Assembly (NCBI GenBank): GCA_049472395.1
Contig: JBLIRR010000028.1
Location: 1-64,000 of the forward strand
Length of the DNA: 64,000 nucleotides
Direction of reading: 5' to 3'
Source of the DNA: JBLIRR01 sp049472395
Lineage (GTDB): Bacteria > SZUA-182 > DTGQ01 > JBLIRR01
The translations under genes were made by a program, and so were the position numbers. The notes beneath the pieces are model-generated. The model made no database searches and was not told where the DNA came from. It worked only from the letters and a program-made list of their open reading frames with translations. Of this stretch, positions 43,312 through 53,204 are shown in pieces; position 1 is the stretch's first letter; each line of letters opens with the position of its first letter.

Positions 43312-43555
43312 ATCGAAATGGATTTTCGATACTGTTGTACTTAGTAATTTTCTTCTTTCGGATTCGATATTTATCCTTGAGAAACGCTATCACAAACGTG
43401 GAATTATCACGTGGGAAGTATTTGACGAACTCTCTGCAGGAATTTTTGAATATCCAAAACTAAAAATCATTCAAAAACTCATCGATAAAAAAACCTTTAA
43501 CCCAAATTTCGCAATCGGGTTAAAAATAACCAGAAAGAAAAAAATTCATGGTTAA
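43304..43555 (+). pseudogene. PIN-domain (DUF3368-like) toxin, truncated
   Basis: 83 residues. WIFDTVVLSNFLLSDSIFIL and GIITWEVFDELSAGI contain the first Asp and the Glu of a PIN ribonuclease active site, in the arrangement seen in toxins paired with UPF0175 proteins. After KKTFN the match is lost and the frame ends. The second half, with the remaining catalytic acids (GEASC region), is missing. Probably inactive. Confidence 0.65.
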
Positions 43556-43636
43556 TAAAATCAAATAGATACAAGATTATCTAAATTATTAAATATTAAA
43601 TAAAACAAAATGATATAATAAAAGAGGAGAAGAATT

Positions 43637-44125
43637 ATGGTTAAAAAAAGTGCCGGATTGCTCATGTATCGTTTTAAGAATTCAAGGTTGGAAGTCTTTT
43701 TGGTCCATCCTGGAGGCCCCTTCTGGAGCAAAAAAGATGAAGGAGCATGGTCTATACCTAAGGGTGAATATACGGATGAAGAAGAACCATTTGATGTAGC
43801 TAAACGTGAGTTTAAGGAAGAAACCGGTTATGAAGCTGACGGCAATTTTATACCACTTACACCAATAAAACAACCAAGTAGGAAAATTGTTACTGCTTGG
43901 GCGTTTGAAGGTGATTGCGATGAGAGTAAAACAAGAAGCAATACATTTACAATAGAATGGCCACCTCACTCTGGAAAGCAAGCTGAATTCCCTGAGGTAG
44001 ACAGGGCAGAATGGTTCCCGATAGAACCCGCAAAAAAAAAGCTTTTAAAGGGTCACGTAGGATTTATTGAACAACTTTGTGAGAAGTTGAAATATGATCC
44101 TAATAATGATTCTAATGAAGAATAA
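43637..44125 (+). CDS. Nudix hydrolase (diadenosine polyphosphatase-like)
   Basis: 162 residues. The Nudix box runs from Gly43 to Gly64: GEYTDEEEPFDVAKREFKEE followed by TG, satisfying G-x5-E-x7-R-E-x-x-E-E-x-G. The start KKSAGLLMYR and the GGPFW...GAWSIPKGE stretch are typical of the NTP pyrophosphohydrolase/Ap4A-type subgroup that removes pyrophosphate from nucleotide derivatives with Mg2+. The conserved W-F-P-x-x-x-A-K-x-K-L near the C-terminus is also family-like. Ribosome site AGAGGAGAAG. Single gene, cytoplasmic. Confidence 0.92.
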   Translation: MVKKSAGLLMYRFKNSRLEVFLVHPGGPFWSKKDEGAWSIPKGEYTDEEEPFDVAKREFKEETGYEADGNFIPLTPIKQPSRKIVTAWAFEGDCDESKTRSNTFTIEWPPHSGKQAEFPEVDRAEWFPIEPAKKKLLKGHVGFIEQLCEKLKYDPNNDSNEE

Positions 44126-44400
44126 AAATCGACTATTATAGGCTCCCCAGCTATCCCTTAAGAATTGTAATAAACAGAAACCTATTAATATATTTAAAAT
44201 TATAATTATAAATAATTCCGAGTTAATCATGGTCAAAGCCTCCCTCTAGCCGTTTAAGGGTTAAAAACTTCACATAGGAACTCCGTCCTGAAGAGTTCCA
44301 AAGCCGTTTAATTTTGAGATCTATGCCTCAAACTTGACATAACGTCATCGCATCCAACGAAAATATAGGCACCACACCCGCCCCTGGTGGGTGGCAATTA

Positions 44401-45030
44401 GTGACCGACCCAGAACATCTGCGACGGCTAAATCAGGCCGAGACCATCGTACGAAACGTGGTCGGTAACCGCAACTGCCGAAATTATTTCCGCGACAACT
44501 GCACAAATGGTGCTGGTGCAAATGCCCTGCAACAGGCCTTCAACAATGCTCGAATCTATCACATGCCGACGGATGACAACGTTTTCGGAGCACAATCCGG
44601 TACTTCCCCCAACATTGCCTTCAACCTTCGTGCCTTCCGGATTGGTCCCAATATGATGGCCTCCACCCTGCTGCACGAAATGTTCCACACTTGCGATCCA
44701 AATTTTGACGCCCTAGACGAACTGGACGCGGAAAACGCAGTGGAGACCTGTCGCCTGCATACGCCCTGGATTGACACCGTTTCCCCGCGTAGCGGCGCGG
44801 TTGGCAGCCGCGTGACCATCCGTGGCTGGGGCTTTGGCCCTACCCGTGGGCCTTCTGATGAGGTGCGCATCGGTGGAGTTACTGCGCCGATTGTGAGTTG
44901 GGTTTTCATGACAGACAATTCATCACGCGTGGAGATCGTCGCTGAAGTCCCAGCAGGCGCCTCTGCGGGAGGCGTTGTCGTCATCAATAACCGTGTGACA
45001 AGCAACACCAGTAGATTCGCTGTGGTTTAG
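44401..45030 (+). CDS. Zincin-like plus IPT/TIG domain fragment, horizontally acquired
   Basis: 209 residues from a GTG without a ribosome site. The open frame extends upstream to 44334 with no ATG, so the native start is probably lost. STLLHEMFHTCDPNFDALDE gives the HExxH zinc motif with a distal Asp/Glu, as in metallopeptidases. An IPT/TIG domain follows (WIDTVSPRSGAVGSRVTIRG ... VPAGASAGGVVVINN). Base composition (clearly GC-richer) and codon choice differ sharply from flanking DNA, indicating recent transfer. It may be the C-terminal end of a larger secreted protein. Confidence 0.6.
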   Translation: MTDPEHLRRLNQAETIVRNVVGNRNCRNYFRDNCTNGAGANALQQAFNNARIYHMPTDDNVFGAQSGTSPNIAFNLRAFRIGPNMMASTLLHEMFHTCDPNFDALDELDAENAVETCRLHTPWIDTVSPRSGAVGSRVTIRGWGFGPTRGPSDEVRIGGVTAPIVSWVFMTDNSSRVEIVAEVPAGASAGGVVVINNRVTSNTSRFAVV

Positions 45031-45183
45031 GTTAATACCCATAGACGGGATAAAAAAAACTGTAATTTGTAGAGCGTTTTTCATTAGGGACAAGGATATA
45101 TTCGAATTTATATAGTTGAGCACCTTTTTTGGGATTTGTCTTTGATCCTGTCACAAATAAATACGAAACTGCCCTCTGAGCAA

Positions 45184-47787
45184 CTATATACCATCCTTAA
45201 GATAACAAACACAGCGCTGCTCAGTCGTATCAACATTTAAAACAAACTGCTGGTTGGACTTATTTTTATCAAAATCAATAACACGAACCATAGGCTCCCA
45301 TTTCGCGTAACCCGGAATCAGGGAATTCAATTGATTAGGAGCCTTGTCCAGAAAATCCTTATTAATGATATAGCCAGTTCTGGAAGGATACACTGCTAGA
45401 TATAATATATCCAGCTCCACCAGGTCATTAAAAAAATGGGTGCCAAGAGAAACATCCGGCATGAGGCCCTCGTGCATTTCCGCAAGCTCGCAAATAACAG
45501 ATACATGGTTAATTTCTCCGAATGTTACCGGAACGCCTAAAGAGGGAGTTGTCGTGCCCCATCTGCCCGGACCGATAAGCATAATTACTCTGTGCTCACT
45601 TATGGGTAAATTGGTAAGTTTTCCTATTAGGCGGGCTACAGAATACCTATCTCTATCAGGCAATTTGCCATAATGGGCAGGGACAACATAAATAAGTCTG
45701 TCAACGACAGTTTGCATACTGTTCCCAATAATTGGCCCTGATGTTTTCACAATCAGGTTTTGTCCTTCTATTTTTCCAGGCTCTTTAATGGCTGTATGTG
45801 CGCCACGCTTTACCTGGAAAGGCCTGCATTGAAGCAGGTTTATTTTATAGTTTTCATTATCAAAGAAATTCCCGGTAAACTCAATGTCTACCGGATACTT
45901 ATAGGCTTCCTGGATTATAGCGAGCATTATACGCATATCCTGGGCAAACTGGGTTTTGGTAAAAAGATTCTCAAAGGTGAGTATCCATGGAAATACATTT
46001 TTGTATTCCGTTTCGCTTTCATGACTGGCAAAAAGATTCAACTGCATATCACCACTGTTTCCAACAACGTCGGCAAACTTTTTGGATATGTGCTTGTTCG
46101 CTTCAAGGTCTAAAATATCTGCTTTTTTCTGGGTATACTTCACTGCTTCAGCAACACTGGCTACAGGTTTGCGTTTCGGATCGTTTAAAGCTACTATTCG
46201 GGTATAATCATCATCAGACCGGTTAACAGCACGGGTGCCGAGGCCAAATACCAGACGCAGAACACCAGCTTTAGGATCAATAACTTTGCTCCATGCATAG
46301 GGATTATAGGATAATCCTACTCCAGCGATTTGAGGATAAAACAGCTTGTTATAGATTGAACCTGAAACACGCTGGATTAAAAGAGCCATCTGTTCATCAC
46401 GGTCGAGCAGGCCCCGCTGCGCTCGGTAAAGTAATGCTTCAGGGCTCATTGTACTCGCGTATACAGTGCGCACGGCATTCATAAACTCTTTCATCCGCTC
46501 TTCGGGGGTTCCCTGATTTGCGCAAAACACGCTTTCATACTTGCCCGAAAAAGAGTTGCCGTAAGCGTCTTCAAGCAAGCTGCTTGAACGGACAATAATT
46601 GGCGACTGACCGAAGTAGTTTAATAGGTCCTTAAATTCATCCTGAATATCGTCGGGGAATTTCCCATTAAGCATTCGTAGACGTGCCTCTTCAATACCTT
46701 CTAAATAATTGTCACCTTTGCGCTGCTTCCATCGCATCCACCAGCAACCGCTTTTAATGAGATAGGTATAAAAAACATCCGAGCCAACAAAGAAGCTATC
46801 ATGAGCTTCCAGCCGTTCCTCCCAATAATGCCCTGCTTTTTTTATAATAGCCCGCGCGATAAGCATCCCTATTGTTTTGCCCCCGATAAGACCTGTTCCT
46901 ATAATATGCTTTCCTATATCAATCAGGTCTGATAAATTTAGATACTTTTTCGCCAGTTCAAGCACTTGTTCTTCTCTGGTTACCACCATACGCAGGAGCC
47001 TGTTGAAATATTTCTCTGATTCTGAGTCATGATTCCCTCCATGGGAGACTTCCTGCTGAATTTCACGCGCGCGCTCTAGTACTTTCGGTAGCATGTCCTG
47101 TTTACTCACAGCGAAATCCAACCACGGATGCGATACTTCTTCAAGTATTTCTGAAATGATCGCACTGCGCGTCTCAGGAATAAAAGCATTATCTTTCCAA
47201 TGATGCAGCATATACATTGTAGAGGTATGACGCTTGTATACTTTCAGAGGTTGCAGATAGAGGTTATCTTTATTTTTATACACATCAATAACAACCTGCG
47301 ATGTATTATGTATGGCGTTCACGGTCCATGTAATATGCCTGTTCCTTAATAAAGCGAAATAGGCGGCAGTATCATAATCATAAAGATAGGGGCACGTGAG
47401 CATAAAAAAGTTACCCAGCATTCTGTCGCTGTACCAGTCTACGGTTAATTCCGACAAGCAGTCGAATACATAGAAAGCACCAGTGCCCTTTTCTTCAATA
47501 ACCTTGAATATCTCAGCGATAAATGTCTCAAACCCATCTTCAGGGTGAAGGGTGTATACGTCTGCTTTCACCTCCTCAGGTAAAAGGGAACGATGGTCTG
47601 CAAAACGGAAATAGATTAAGGGGATCCCTTTTTTATTGGCATTTCTGCAGAATGGATGCACAAAGAGTATATAATCATCTATTGAATCTACCTGCCAGAC
47701 AATATTATCCCCAGGATGCACTCCTTGGATGACATTGTCTAATTCACTAAGCCCCGTACTCAGTAAGGGAAAACCTTTTTCATACAT
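45184..47787 (-). CDS. PEP/pyruvate-binding (PPDK N-terminal-like) protein with RecA-like N-terminus
   Basis: 867 residues. The N-terminal about 230 residues look like a KaiC/RecA-type domain (LLSTGLSELDNVIQGVHPGD, AFYVFDCLSELTVDWYSD) whose P-loop is not conserved. The central ATP-grasp domain of PEP synthase/PPDK type follows: GLIGGKTIGMLIARAI, IIVRSSSLLEDAYGNSFSGK, YESVFCANQGT and LNLLQCRPFQ. The phosphohistidine swivel and the PEP-binding barrel are absent, so it is not a full dikinase. Proteins of this layout are annotated 'PEP/pyruvate-binding domain-containing' and occur in anaerobes. The reaction is unknown, probably ATP-dependent phosphoryl transfer. Confidence 0.82.
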   Translation of the reverse strand: MYEKGFPLLSTGLSELDNVIQGVHPGDNIVWQVDSIDDYILFVHPFCRNANKKGIPLIYFRFADHRSLLPEEVKADVYTLHPEDGFETFIAEIFKVIEEKGTGAFYVFDCLSELTVDWYSDRMLGNFFMLTCPYLYDYDTAAYFALLRNRHITWTVNAIHNTSQVVIDVYKNKDNLYLQPLKVYKRHTSTMYMLHHWKDNAFIPETRSAIISEILEEVSHPWLDFAVSKQDMLPKVLERAREIQQEVSHGGNHDSESEKYFNRLLRMVVTREEQVLELAKKYLNLSDLIDIGKHIIGTGLIGGKTIGMLIARAIIKKAGHYWEERLEAHDSFFVGSDVFYTYLIKSGCWWMRWKQRKGDNYLEGIEEARLRMLNGKFPDDIQDEFKDLLNYFGQSPIIVRSSSLLEDAYGNSFSGKYESVFCANQGTPEERMKEFMNAVRTVYASTMSPEALLYRAQRGLLDRDEQMALLIQRVSGSIYNKLFYPQIAGVGLSYNPYAWSKVIDPKAGVLRLVFGLGTRAVNRSDDDYTRIVALNDPKRKPVASVAEAVKYTQKKADILDLEANKHISKKFADVVGNSGDMQLNLFASHESETEYKNVFPWILTFENLFTKTQFAQDMRIMLAIIQEAYKYPVDIEFTGNFFDNENYKINLLQCRPFQVKRGAHTAIKEPGKIEGQNLIVKTSGPIIGNSMQTVVDRLIYVVPAHYGKLPDRDRYSVARLIGKLTNLPISEHRVIMLIGPGRWGTTTPSLGVPVTFGEINHVSVICELAEMHEGLMPDVSLGTHFFNDLVELDILYLAVYPSRTGYIINKDFLDKAPNQLNSLIPGYAKWEPMVRVIDFDKNKSNQQFVLNVDTTEQRCVCYLKDGI

Positions 47788-47854
47788 TGATTTCCTTGAC
47801 TGGTAATTTTATTATAACCCTGAATTATCTGTCTTAAAAATATTTTCAATGCCA

Positions 47855-48754
47855 TTATAAGAATTGTTCAGTAAAGTTGCAACATACCTCATAAGTTAAC
47901 ATCCATTCTGATATTGGTCCAGTTCCATATGGAGGGCATCCTGAAGATAAATTATTCCTTGTAAAAGCAGAATCGTAATAATGAATATGGGGTGAATTAT
48001 GTGTAGGTGGGTTCGGCTGATCATAAATAGCATTCGGACTTGTATGCGAAAATCCATATTGATTAGCCCCATAAGGTGATATGCGGCCTCGCGCTCGTGC
48101 AACACCATCTAAGGAGCCTTTTCCACTTTGCGGTAATAAATCAAACGATGTTTTGCCCGGGTCCAGCTCGTCTGATGACCGGTTTGCAGCAGCCTGTGCA
48201 GGTATAGCTGTTCTTCCATGGCCTGCAGCCTGGGCAGGAAGTGCCCTTCTGTCATCACTACCGGAAAGATAACATTCACGTAGTAACGCTGCCTTTTTCC
48301 CATTCACATTTAATGCTGCAAATGCAGGAGGAACAGTACGTAATATTGCAGCGCCTAAACGTTCAACTCTAATATTCGAATCATTATCAAACACAAGTTC
48401 ATATCGAATACGTTGAATATTATTTCTTATTCTAACAGGGAGTGTAACAGGCCAATATGCATTTCTGTATTGAATTGCCCCGGGAAATACTGTTCTGATA
48501 GCCTGAAGCACTCCGTATCGAACAGCGTTAAGGTCATCAGGGGGTATAGCTTCAAGATTCGAATTTACTCTATTCCCTGAAATTACACATGAATTATCTG
48601 CCACAGCAGGTACAGGATTAGGAAGAACATAAGAAGGCATGCTATTAGTAATTATGCTCATGTTTTGTCGATTTGTTATTTGACTAGTAAGAAGAGCAAC
48701 TAAATCCTGATATTTTTTCATAGGATTGCTCTGGCTGAATACTAAATATGGCAT
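47855..48754 (-). CDS. Hypothetical protein with Ala-rich middle and His-rich C-terminus
   Basis: 299 residues, no signal peptide. The N-terminal region has LNAVRYGVLQAIRTVFPGAI and RIRYELVFDNDSNIRVERLG. The middle is a GC-richer Ala/Gln stretch (RALPAQAAGHGRTAIPAQAA) containing a short near repeat. The C-terminus is rich in His, Asn, Pro and Tyr (YGFSHTSPNAIYDQPNPP, HIHYYDS), which could bind metal. The modular look (conserved head, low-complexity linker, distinct tail) resembles cargo or toxin-like proteins, but I recognise no domain. Confidence 0.5.
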   Translation of the reverse strand: MPYLVFSQSNPMKKYQDLVALLTSQITNRQNMSIITNSMPSYVLPNPVPAVADNSCVISGNRVNSNLEAIPPDDLNAVRYGVLQAIRTVFPGAIQYRNAYWPVTLPVRIRNNIQRIRYELVFDNDSNIRVERLGAAILRTVPPAFAALNVNGKKAALLRECYLSGSDDRRALPAQAAGHGRTAIPAQAAANRSSDELDPGKTSFDLLPQSGKGSLDGVARARGRISPYGANQYGFSHTSPNAIYDQPNPPTHNSPHIHYYDSAFTRNNLSSGCPPYGTGPISEWMLTYEVCCNFTEQFL

Positions 48755-48814
48755 TTTTTTTGCTGTTAATTAAGTATTTATTTCAATACAAAGAGTCAGA
48801 GTATAAGAGGAGTA

Positions 48815-49852
48815 ATGGAGTTGAAAAAATTAATCTTTATCTTTTTCTCTGTTTCAATGCTTTATTCGATAAATTCATACAGTGCAGCTTTATACAATAA
48901 CTTAAATCCCATAACGATTGATGATGATATTGGCTTATTAGGCACTGAAATCAAATACCTCTCCGCGCTTTTGCCACCGAATCTGAAAATTTATATAAAG
49001 GTTTTAGATAAATATATTCCTTATGATCCCTTAAGCTTTCCCATAAATAATATTAGCTATTATATAGTACAAGTTAATAATATTTATCCACTACTAGAAA
49101 ATTATTATGATTATAATCGCTTACTCCATTATCTTAGTTTTGCTCAAGAAGGCCTTAACAGAATAGGATATAGAATTCTTGAGCTTGGATTAAGCGTCCA
49201 AGGTCGGATTCTCTATGCTCTGATTCCTAAACACATCGATACGACAAAGATAACTATTGTTATGTTTTTCAGACAGCATGGAAATGAATATGCGCAGAAT
49301 TGGATTATGGAGGGATTGATCAATACTATCATCGCACATCGGATTCCTGCATGGTTAAATAATATGCAATTTGTTATTTATCCAATGATAAACCCTGATG
49401 GTGCGGATAACATTACTCGATATAATGCAAATAACTATGATCTTAATAGAATATGGGATGCGCCAAAAGATGAAATAACAATCATCCAATCTCATATACA
49501 TTCTTTGATTACGAGTGGAAACTTAAACGTAGGTGTTGTCTGGGATATGCATGGTTCTATAGGGGATTATATAAATAGAATGCCTGCTTCACTTGTGCCT
49601 GTTGAATACTATAATGAGCAATCCAATATAATATTAACCTTAGGCAAATATGATCCTTGGCAAAATGGCACTTTTATTCATTCTAGCGGAAATCCCGGAA
49701 TGGCAAGGATTGTTATGTTCTCATCATATGGACACCAAGCTCTTACCCATGAAACAAATGATTATGATAGTTTAAGAACTGTAATAGATTTTCAAAATCA
49801 AGGCGTAGCAATATACAATACGATGTGGGAATTATTTAATTACATTCCGTAA
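48815..49852 (+). CDS. Secreted M14 zinc carboxypeptidase-like protein
   Basis: 345 residues with signal peptide LIFIFFSVSMLYSINSYSA. The M14 active site is readable. Zinc ligands are His155 and Glu158 in FRQHGNEYAQ, and His246 in VWDMHGS. The substrate loop is YPMINPDGADNITRYNANNY with the following DLNR. The catalytic Glu313 is in ALTHETND. An N-terminal about 110-residue propeptide-like region precedes the peptidase. It should trim C-terminal residues or amide bonds (peptide or peptidoglycan) outside the cytoplasm. It is divergent from the gene at 47855-48754, with a 60-base shared promoter region and AGAGGAGT as ribosome site. Confidence 0.88.
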   Translation: MELKKLIFIFFSVSMLYSINSYSAALYNNLNPITIDDDIGLLGTEIKYLSALLPPNLKIYIKVLDKYIPYDPLSFPINNISYYIVQVNNIYPLLENYYDYNRLLHYLSFAQEGLNRIGYRILELGLSVQGRILYALIPKHIDTTKITIVMFFRQHGNEYAQNWIMEGLINTIIAHRIPAWLNNMQFVIYPMINPDGADNITRYNANNYDLNRIWDAPKDEITIIQSHIHSLITSGNLNVGVVWDMHGSIGDYINRMPASLVPVEYYNEQSNIILTLGKYDPWQNGTFIHSSGNPGMARIVMFSSYGHQALTHETNDYDSLRTVIDFQNQGVAIYNTMWELFNYIP

Positions 49853-49918
49853 GCGTAATTGTATATAAAAGGTTTCTTCAAATCCAACTTTTTTTAATAG
49901 CGATGATCATGATCTGTC

Positions 49919-52867
49919 CTACAAAAAATCATCTTTATTATTTTTCCACCAATCCTGCCATTGATCATGATCTTTACCAAAATTCTGACCGGTTATATTC
50001 TCCAATGCCCAAGCTGCCTCTCTACGCAGAACAGAATCCATATCTCGCAGCAACGGGATTAAGTGTTTCACTGCCCGAGGTTCTTTTATCTTTCCTACCA
50101 CGGTGGCGACCTTCCTTCGTACCCAATCTCTGCCGTCCAAAAGAGCGACGATAGCATCGATCCCTTGAGAATCTTTTATCTCCCCTAATGCCTCTACTGC
50201 TGCATTTCGGACAAAAAGTTTCTCATCTTCCAATGCAGCAATCAAACCTTTTACTGCGCGAGCATCCCTTATCTTACCCAGTGCCTTTGCGGCAGCACTC
50301 CGAGCATTATCGTCTTTGTCTTGGAGTAAAGATATAAGCGGTTCTACTGCTCGGGGATCCCTGGTATTACCCAGTGCGCCGGCCGAGCTCCATCGAATAT
50401 CCCCTTTTTCATCTCCCAATGCCGTTAGCAAAGGTTCTAGCGCGGGTTTTAAGACTATTGGATCCCATATTTGACCAAGCTGCCGTGCCGCTTCCCTACG
50501 GACCTTCCAATCTTTGTGCTCTAGTCCCGAGATTAGAATTTTTACATTGAATTTACGACCATATGTGGGTAAAGGCCGGGTATCATCCCTCCAGTTGAGC
50601 TTTAATTGTGCTTTTCTATCTCTATTTCTGAGGAGATTCTCCCTATTGTGCTCCCACCAGTCTTGCCATTGATCAGGATCTTGACCAAAATTTTGACCGC
50701 TTATTATCTTCATAACTTTCAGAACATATCCCTGCACGTAAGCATTTTTTCTTAATATGGCATTTCTTAATATCGCGATTAGGGGTTCCAAAGTCCTGGG
50801 ATCATTTATTTGAGCTATCGCCTTTAAGGCAGCCTTGCAAGTGGGGGTATCTCCAAATCGGTCACCTTTTTGTATCATTTCAAGGAGTGGTTCAACGGCT
50901 TGCGTATCTTTTATTTCACCAAGGGCAGACATAGCGCACAATCGAATCGACTTATTATTATCCTTCAATGCCGCAATCAGGGGCTCAATCATACTAGAAT
51001 GCTTTGTTATTTTACCCAATGCGATCATAGCACTGCTCCTGACATTTTTATCTTCATCCTTAAGCAAGGTATTGAGAGGTTCTACAGCTCTTAGGTTTTT
51101 CCTTTCCCCTAATTCCAGTGCTGCCAGCATTCGAAGCTCCGGATCCTCATCCTTTGATTCTTGAATGAGATGCGCTATTTTTAGATTATTCAAGTAACCA
51201 TATAATTTCATAAAATAGGGAGTCCCATCCCGCCAGTAAAGGTTTATCCCAGTAATGAAACCGTGCTTTCTCACTACTGTTATATTGCCCGGTGAATCTT
51301 CAATAAGGACCGCTTCCTTAGTAAAGGGATTCCAAAAACTATGCTCATCTTTTATTAATCTCATCAATTTAAGGTCTGTAAATTCTTCGCTATTAATCCT
51401 GTCTAAATCGCTGAATAGAAAATGGGCATAATTCTTAAAATTTGCCCATTCAGATCTCGGACGTCCAAGCATTTCAAATTTTACTAAAGCCCGCTCTTTA
51501 ATCTGTTTGGATTTATGCTTTTCCTGTAAATAGTAAGAAAGAAGTCTGATTATACAGACAGCTATCAACAATGAAAACAGGATAGCCAACAACGATCCTT
51601 TCCTTTCACGCAGCCTGGACTTGAAGAGAGATATTCGGTAAGTAATGGCCAAAATCGGTAACCCGATTATGAACACAGTGCATAAAGCGATTGCCATCGA
51701 ATTAAACCCACTCTGCTCGCCTGATACTTGCATGCTATACCGAAATGGCTCGACATTTTCAAACTTAAAGATCATATCCTCCTTTATCTGACTACTTGAA
51801 ATTTCCCCAACATATTTCGTTAAGACGCATCCGTCCCAGAAGAGCCTAGTAGCATCCGGATGGCCAATCTCATCATGATCGCCTAGCGGTGATCGACTCC
51901 ACCAAAATTCACGATTACCCAATGCAATGCGGCCGACGAATTTATTCCTTGTAAGTAAATAGTCTTCGGGGATAACGGAAAGGATATCTCGAAGATCAAA
52001 ATAGTTGCAATATTCCTTTCTTAGATCATAATTGATGGGAACGGCTTCTTTTTCTGCCAGAACAAATAATTCAAGATACAAGGGTGAACCTGGCAGCGAT
52101 GTAAGACGCATCGGATAGACCGGTCTCTCAGTTTCAAACTCCATAAGGATGGGATGAGGTGAAGATCGTCCTTCTTTCTTTCTGATAAGTTTGGCCGCGA
52201 AAAAACACCATCCTTTATGGATATAATCTTCTATTATCGGAAGCGCTTTTTCGGAAAATGTGACAAAGCCATTACCAGCAAGCCAGTCGTTTAAATCATC
52301 GCTTTCCTTTGCTTGAATTACAAAGGTTTTATAATCTCCAATCCTCTGACTACTTACGAGCTTAATTCCAAATGATTTTTCAGGGCCAGCCCGGAATTCC
52401 ATAAATTGTGGTAGGAGTATTGCATAAATAAGTGCCAAAACAAATGTAAATATCAATCCAACAAGACCTCCACGCCAACCTTTGAGAATAAATAAAAAAC
52501 AGATAACAAAGATAGGTACAAAGAAAAGAAAATAGTATTTCCAATGTTTGGGCCTTTTATAAATAATTTCCGGCTCCAGTTGCAAAGAGAGTGTTTTTAG
52601 CAGCCCAGGCGAAATCTTCTCCAACTTTTTTGGAACGTTCGGAACCGGTATGATCCATCCGAAGCTCTCACCTTTGCCGTCAAGTGCAGCTTCGATAATG
52701 AGCGTTTCTACCCCATCGCGGTACTTAACGAGCGTGCGCTGAACAGGAATGTCAGGAAATTTTCTCACAACAGTCGGAATAAAGACGCCATCAGCAAAGC
52801 ATAGGCGGTATGATGACAAAAAAATGATAAAAAGATACATGCCTAAAAGAGATTTGAATTTTATCAT
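49919..52867 (-). CDS. DUF2330-like membrane protein fused to HEAT repeats
   Basis: 982 residues. Signal peptide (LLGMYLFIIFLSSYRLCFA), then a DUF2330-type domain (DGVFIPTVVRKFPDIPVQRT, ALDGKGESFGWIIPVPNVPK). Two membrane helices follow (YYFLFFVPIFVICFLFIL and the adjacent GLVGLIFTFVLALIYAILL), and after a second extracytoplasmic part another pair (AIALCTVFIIGLPILAIT; LLAILFSLLIAVCIIRLLSY). The C-terminal about 400 residues are two blocks of PBS/HEAT repeats (for example NVRSSAMIALGKI), separated and ended by near-identical 'GQNFGxDxDQWQDWW' strings (about 736-750 and 961-975). It is a membrane-anchored scaffold; partners unknown. Confidence 0.82.
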   Translation of the reverse strand: MIKFKSLLGMYLFIIFLSSYRLCFADGVFIPTVVRKFPDIPVQRTLVKYRDGVETLIIEAALDGKGESFGWIIPVPNVPKKLEKISPGLLKTLSLQLEPEIIYKRPKHWKYYFLFFVPIFVICFLFILKGWRGGLVGLIFTFVLALIYAILLPQFMEFRAGPEKSFGIKLVSSQRIGDYKTFVIQAKESDDLNDWLAGNGFVTFSEKALPIIEDYIHKGWCFFAAKLIRKKEGRSSPHPILMEFETERPVYPMRLTSLPGSPLYLELFVLAEKEAVPINYDLRKEYCNYFDLRDILSVIPEDYLLTRNKFVGRIALGNREFWWSRSPLGDHDEIGHPDATRLFWDGCVLTKYVGEISSSQIKEDMIFKFENVEPFRYSMQVSGEQSGFNSMAIALCTVFIIGLPILAITYRISLFKSRLRERKGSLLAILFSLLIAVCIIRLLSYYLQEKHKSKQIKERALVKFEMLGRPRSEWANFKNYAHFLFSDLDRINSEEFTDLKLMRLIKDEHSFWNPFTKEAVLIEDSPGNITVVRKHGFITGINLYWRDGTPYFMKLYGYLNNLKIAHLIQESKDEDPELRMLAALELGERKNLRAVEPLNTLLKDEDKNVRSSAMIALGKITKHSSMIEPLIAALKDNNKSIRLCAMSALGEIKDTQAVEPLLEMIQKGDRFGDTPTCKAALKAIAQINDPRTLEPLIAILRNAILRKNAYVQGYVLKVMKIISGQNFGQDPDQWQDWWEHNRENLLRNRDRKAQLKLNWRDDTRPLPTYGRKFNVKILISGLEHKDWKVRREAARQLGQIWDPIVLKPALEPLLTALGDEKGDIRWSSAGALGNTRDPRAVEPLISLLQDKDDNARSAAAKALGKIRDARAVKGLIAALEDEKLFVRNAAVEALGEIKDSQGIDAIVALLDGRDWVRRKVATVVGKIKEPRAVKHLIPLLRDMDSVLRREAAWALENITGQNFGKDHDQWQDWWKNNKDDFL

Positions 52868-53204
52868 ACAATTTTCCCAAACGAAATATGAATCCTTGTT
52901 TTAATTCATCCGACGAGCTGCCGGGAATTGAATAATATTCATACATCCTTCAGATTATTTTCCTATTTATTAGAAATCTCGGCAAATCAAGGCGTATTCT
53001 TTGCCTTTTGATACAAAGAATTTATAAAACCACAAATCTAAAAATACCTCATCGCTCGTCTATTATACCTTTACACCCAAGGAAAATCACTACTGCCTCC
53101 TTGACGTCACATGTGTGTCAAGTTATCCATCCGAGGGCGTGGAATATATCTTATCGGTCTCAAAATCCCAGGCTGGTGAGTTTACCAGCCTCCTGATTCA
53201 ATAA
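52868..53204. other. Intergenic region with terminator
   Basis: 337 bases between two minus-strand genes. It holds the terminator hairpin 53170-53191 and presumably the promoter of the DUF2330 gene. No other gene. Confidence 0.5.
53170..53191 (-). terminator. Terminator after DUF3160 gene
   Basis: AGGCTGGT-GAGTTT-ACCAGCCT, a perfect 8-bp GC-rich stem 14 bases after the DUF3160 stop. On the minus strand it is followed by GGGATTTTG, a short T-run. Confidence 0.6.

Noticed and set aside
44428..45008. Long minus-strand frames opposite the zincin/IPT gene
   Set aside because: GC-rich DNA lengthens antisense frames. The plus frame has recognisable HExxH and IPT motifs, while the minus frames have none.
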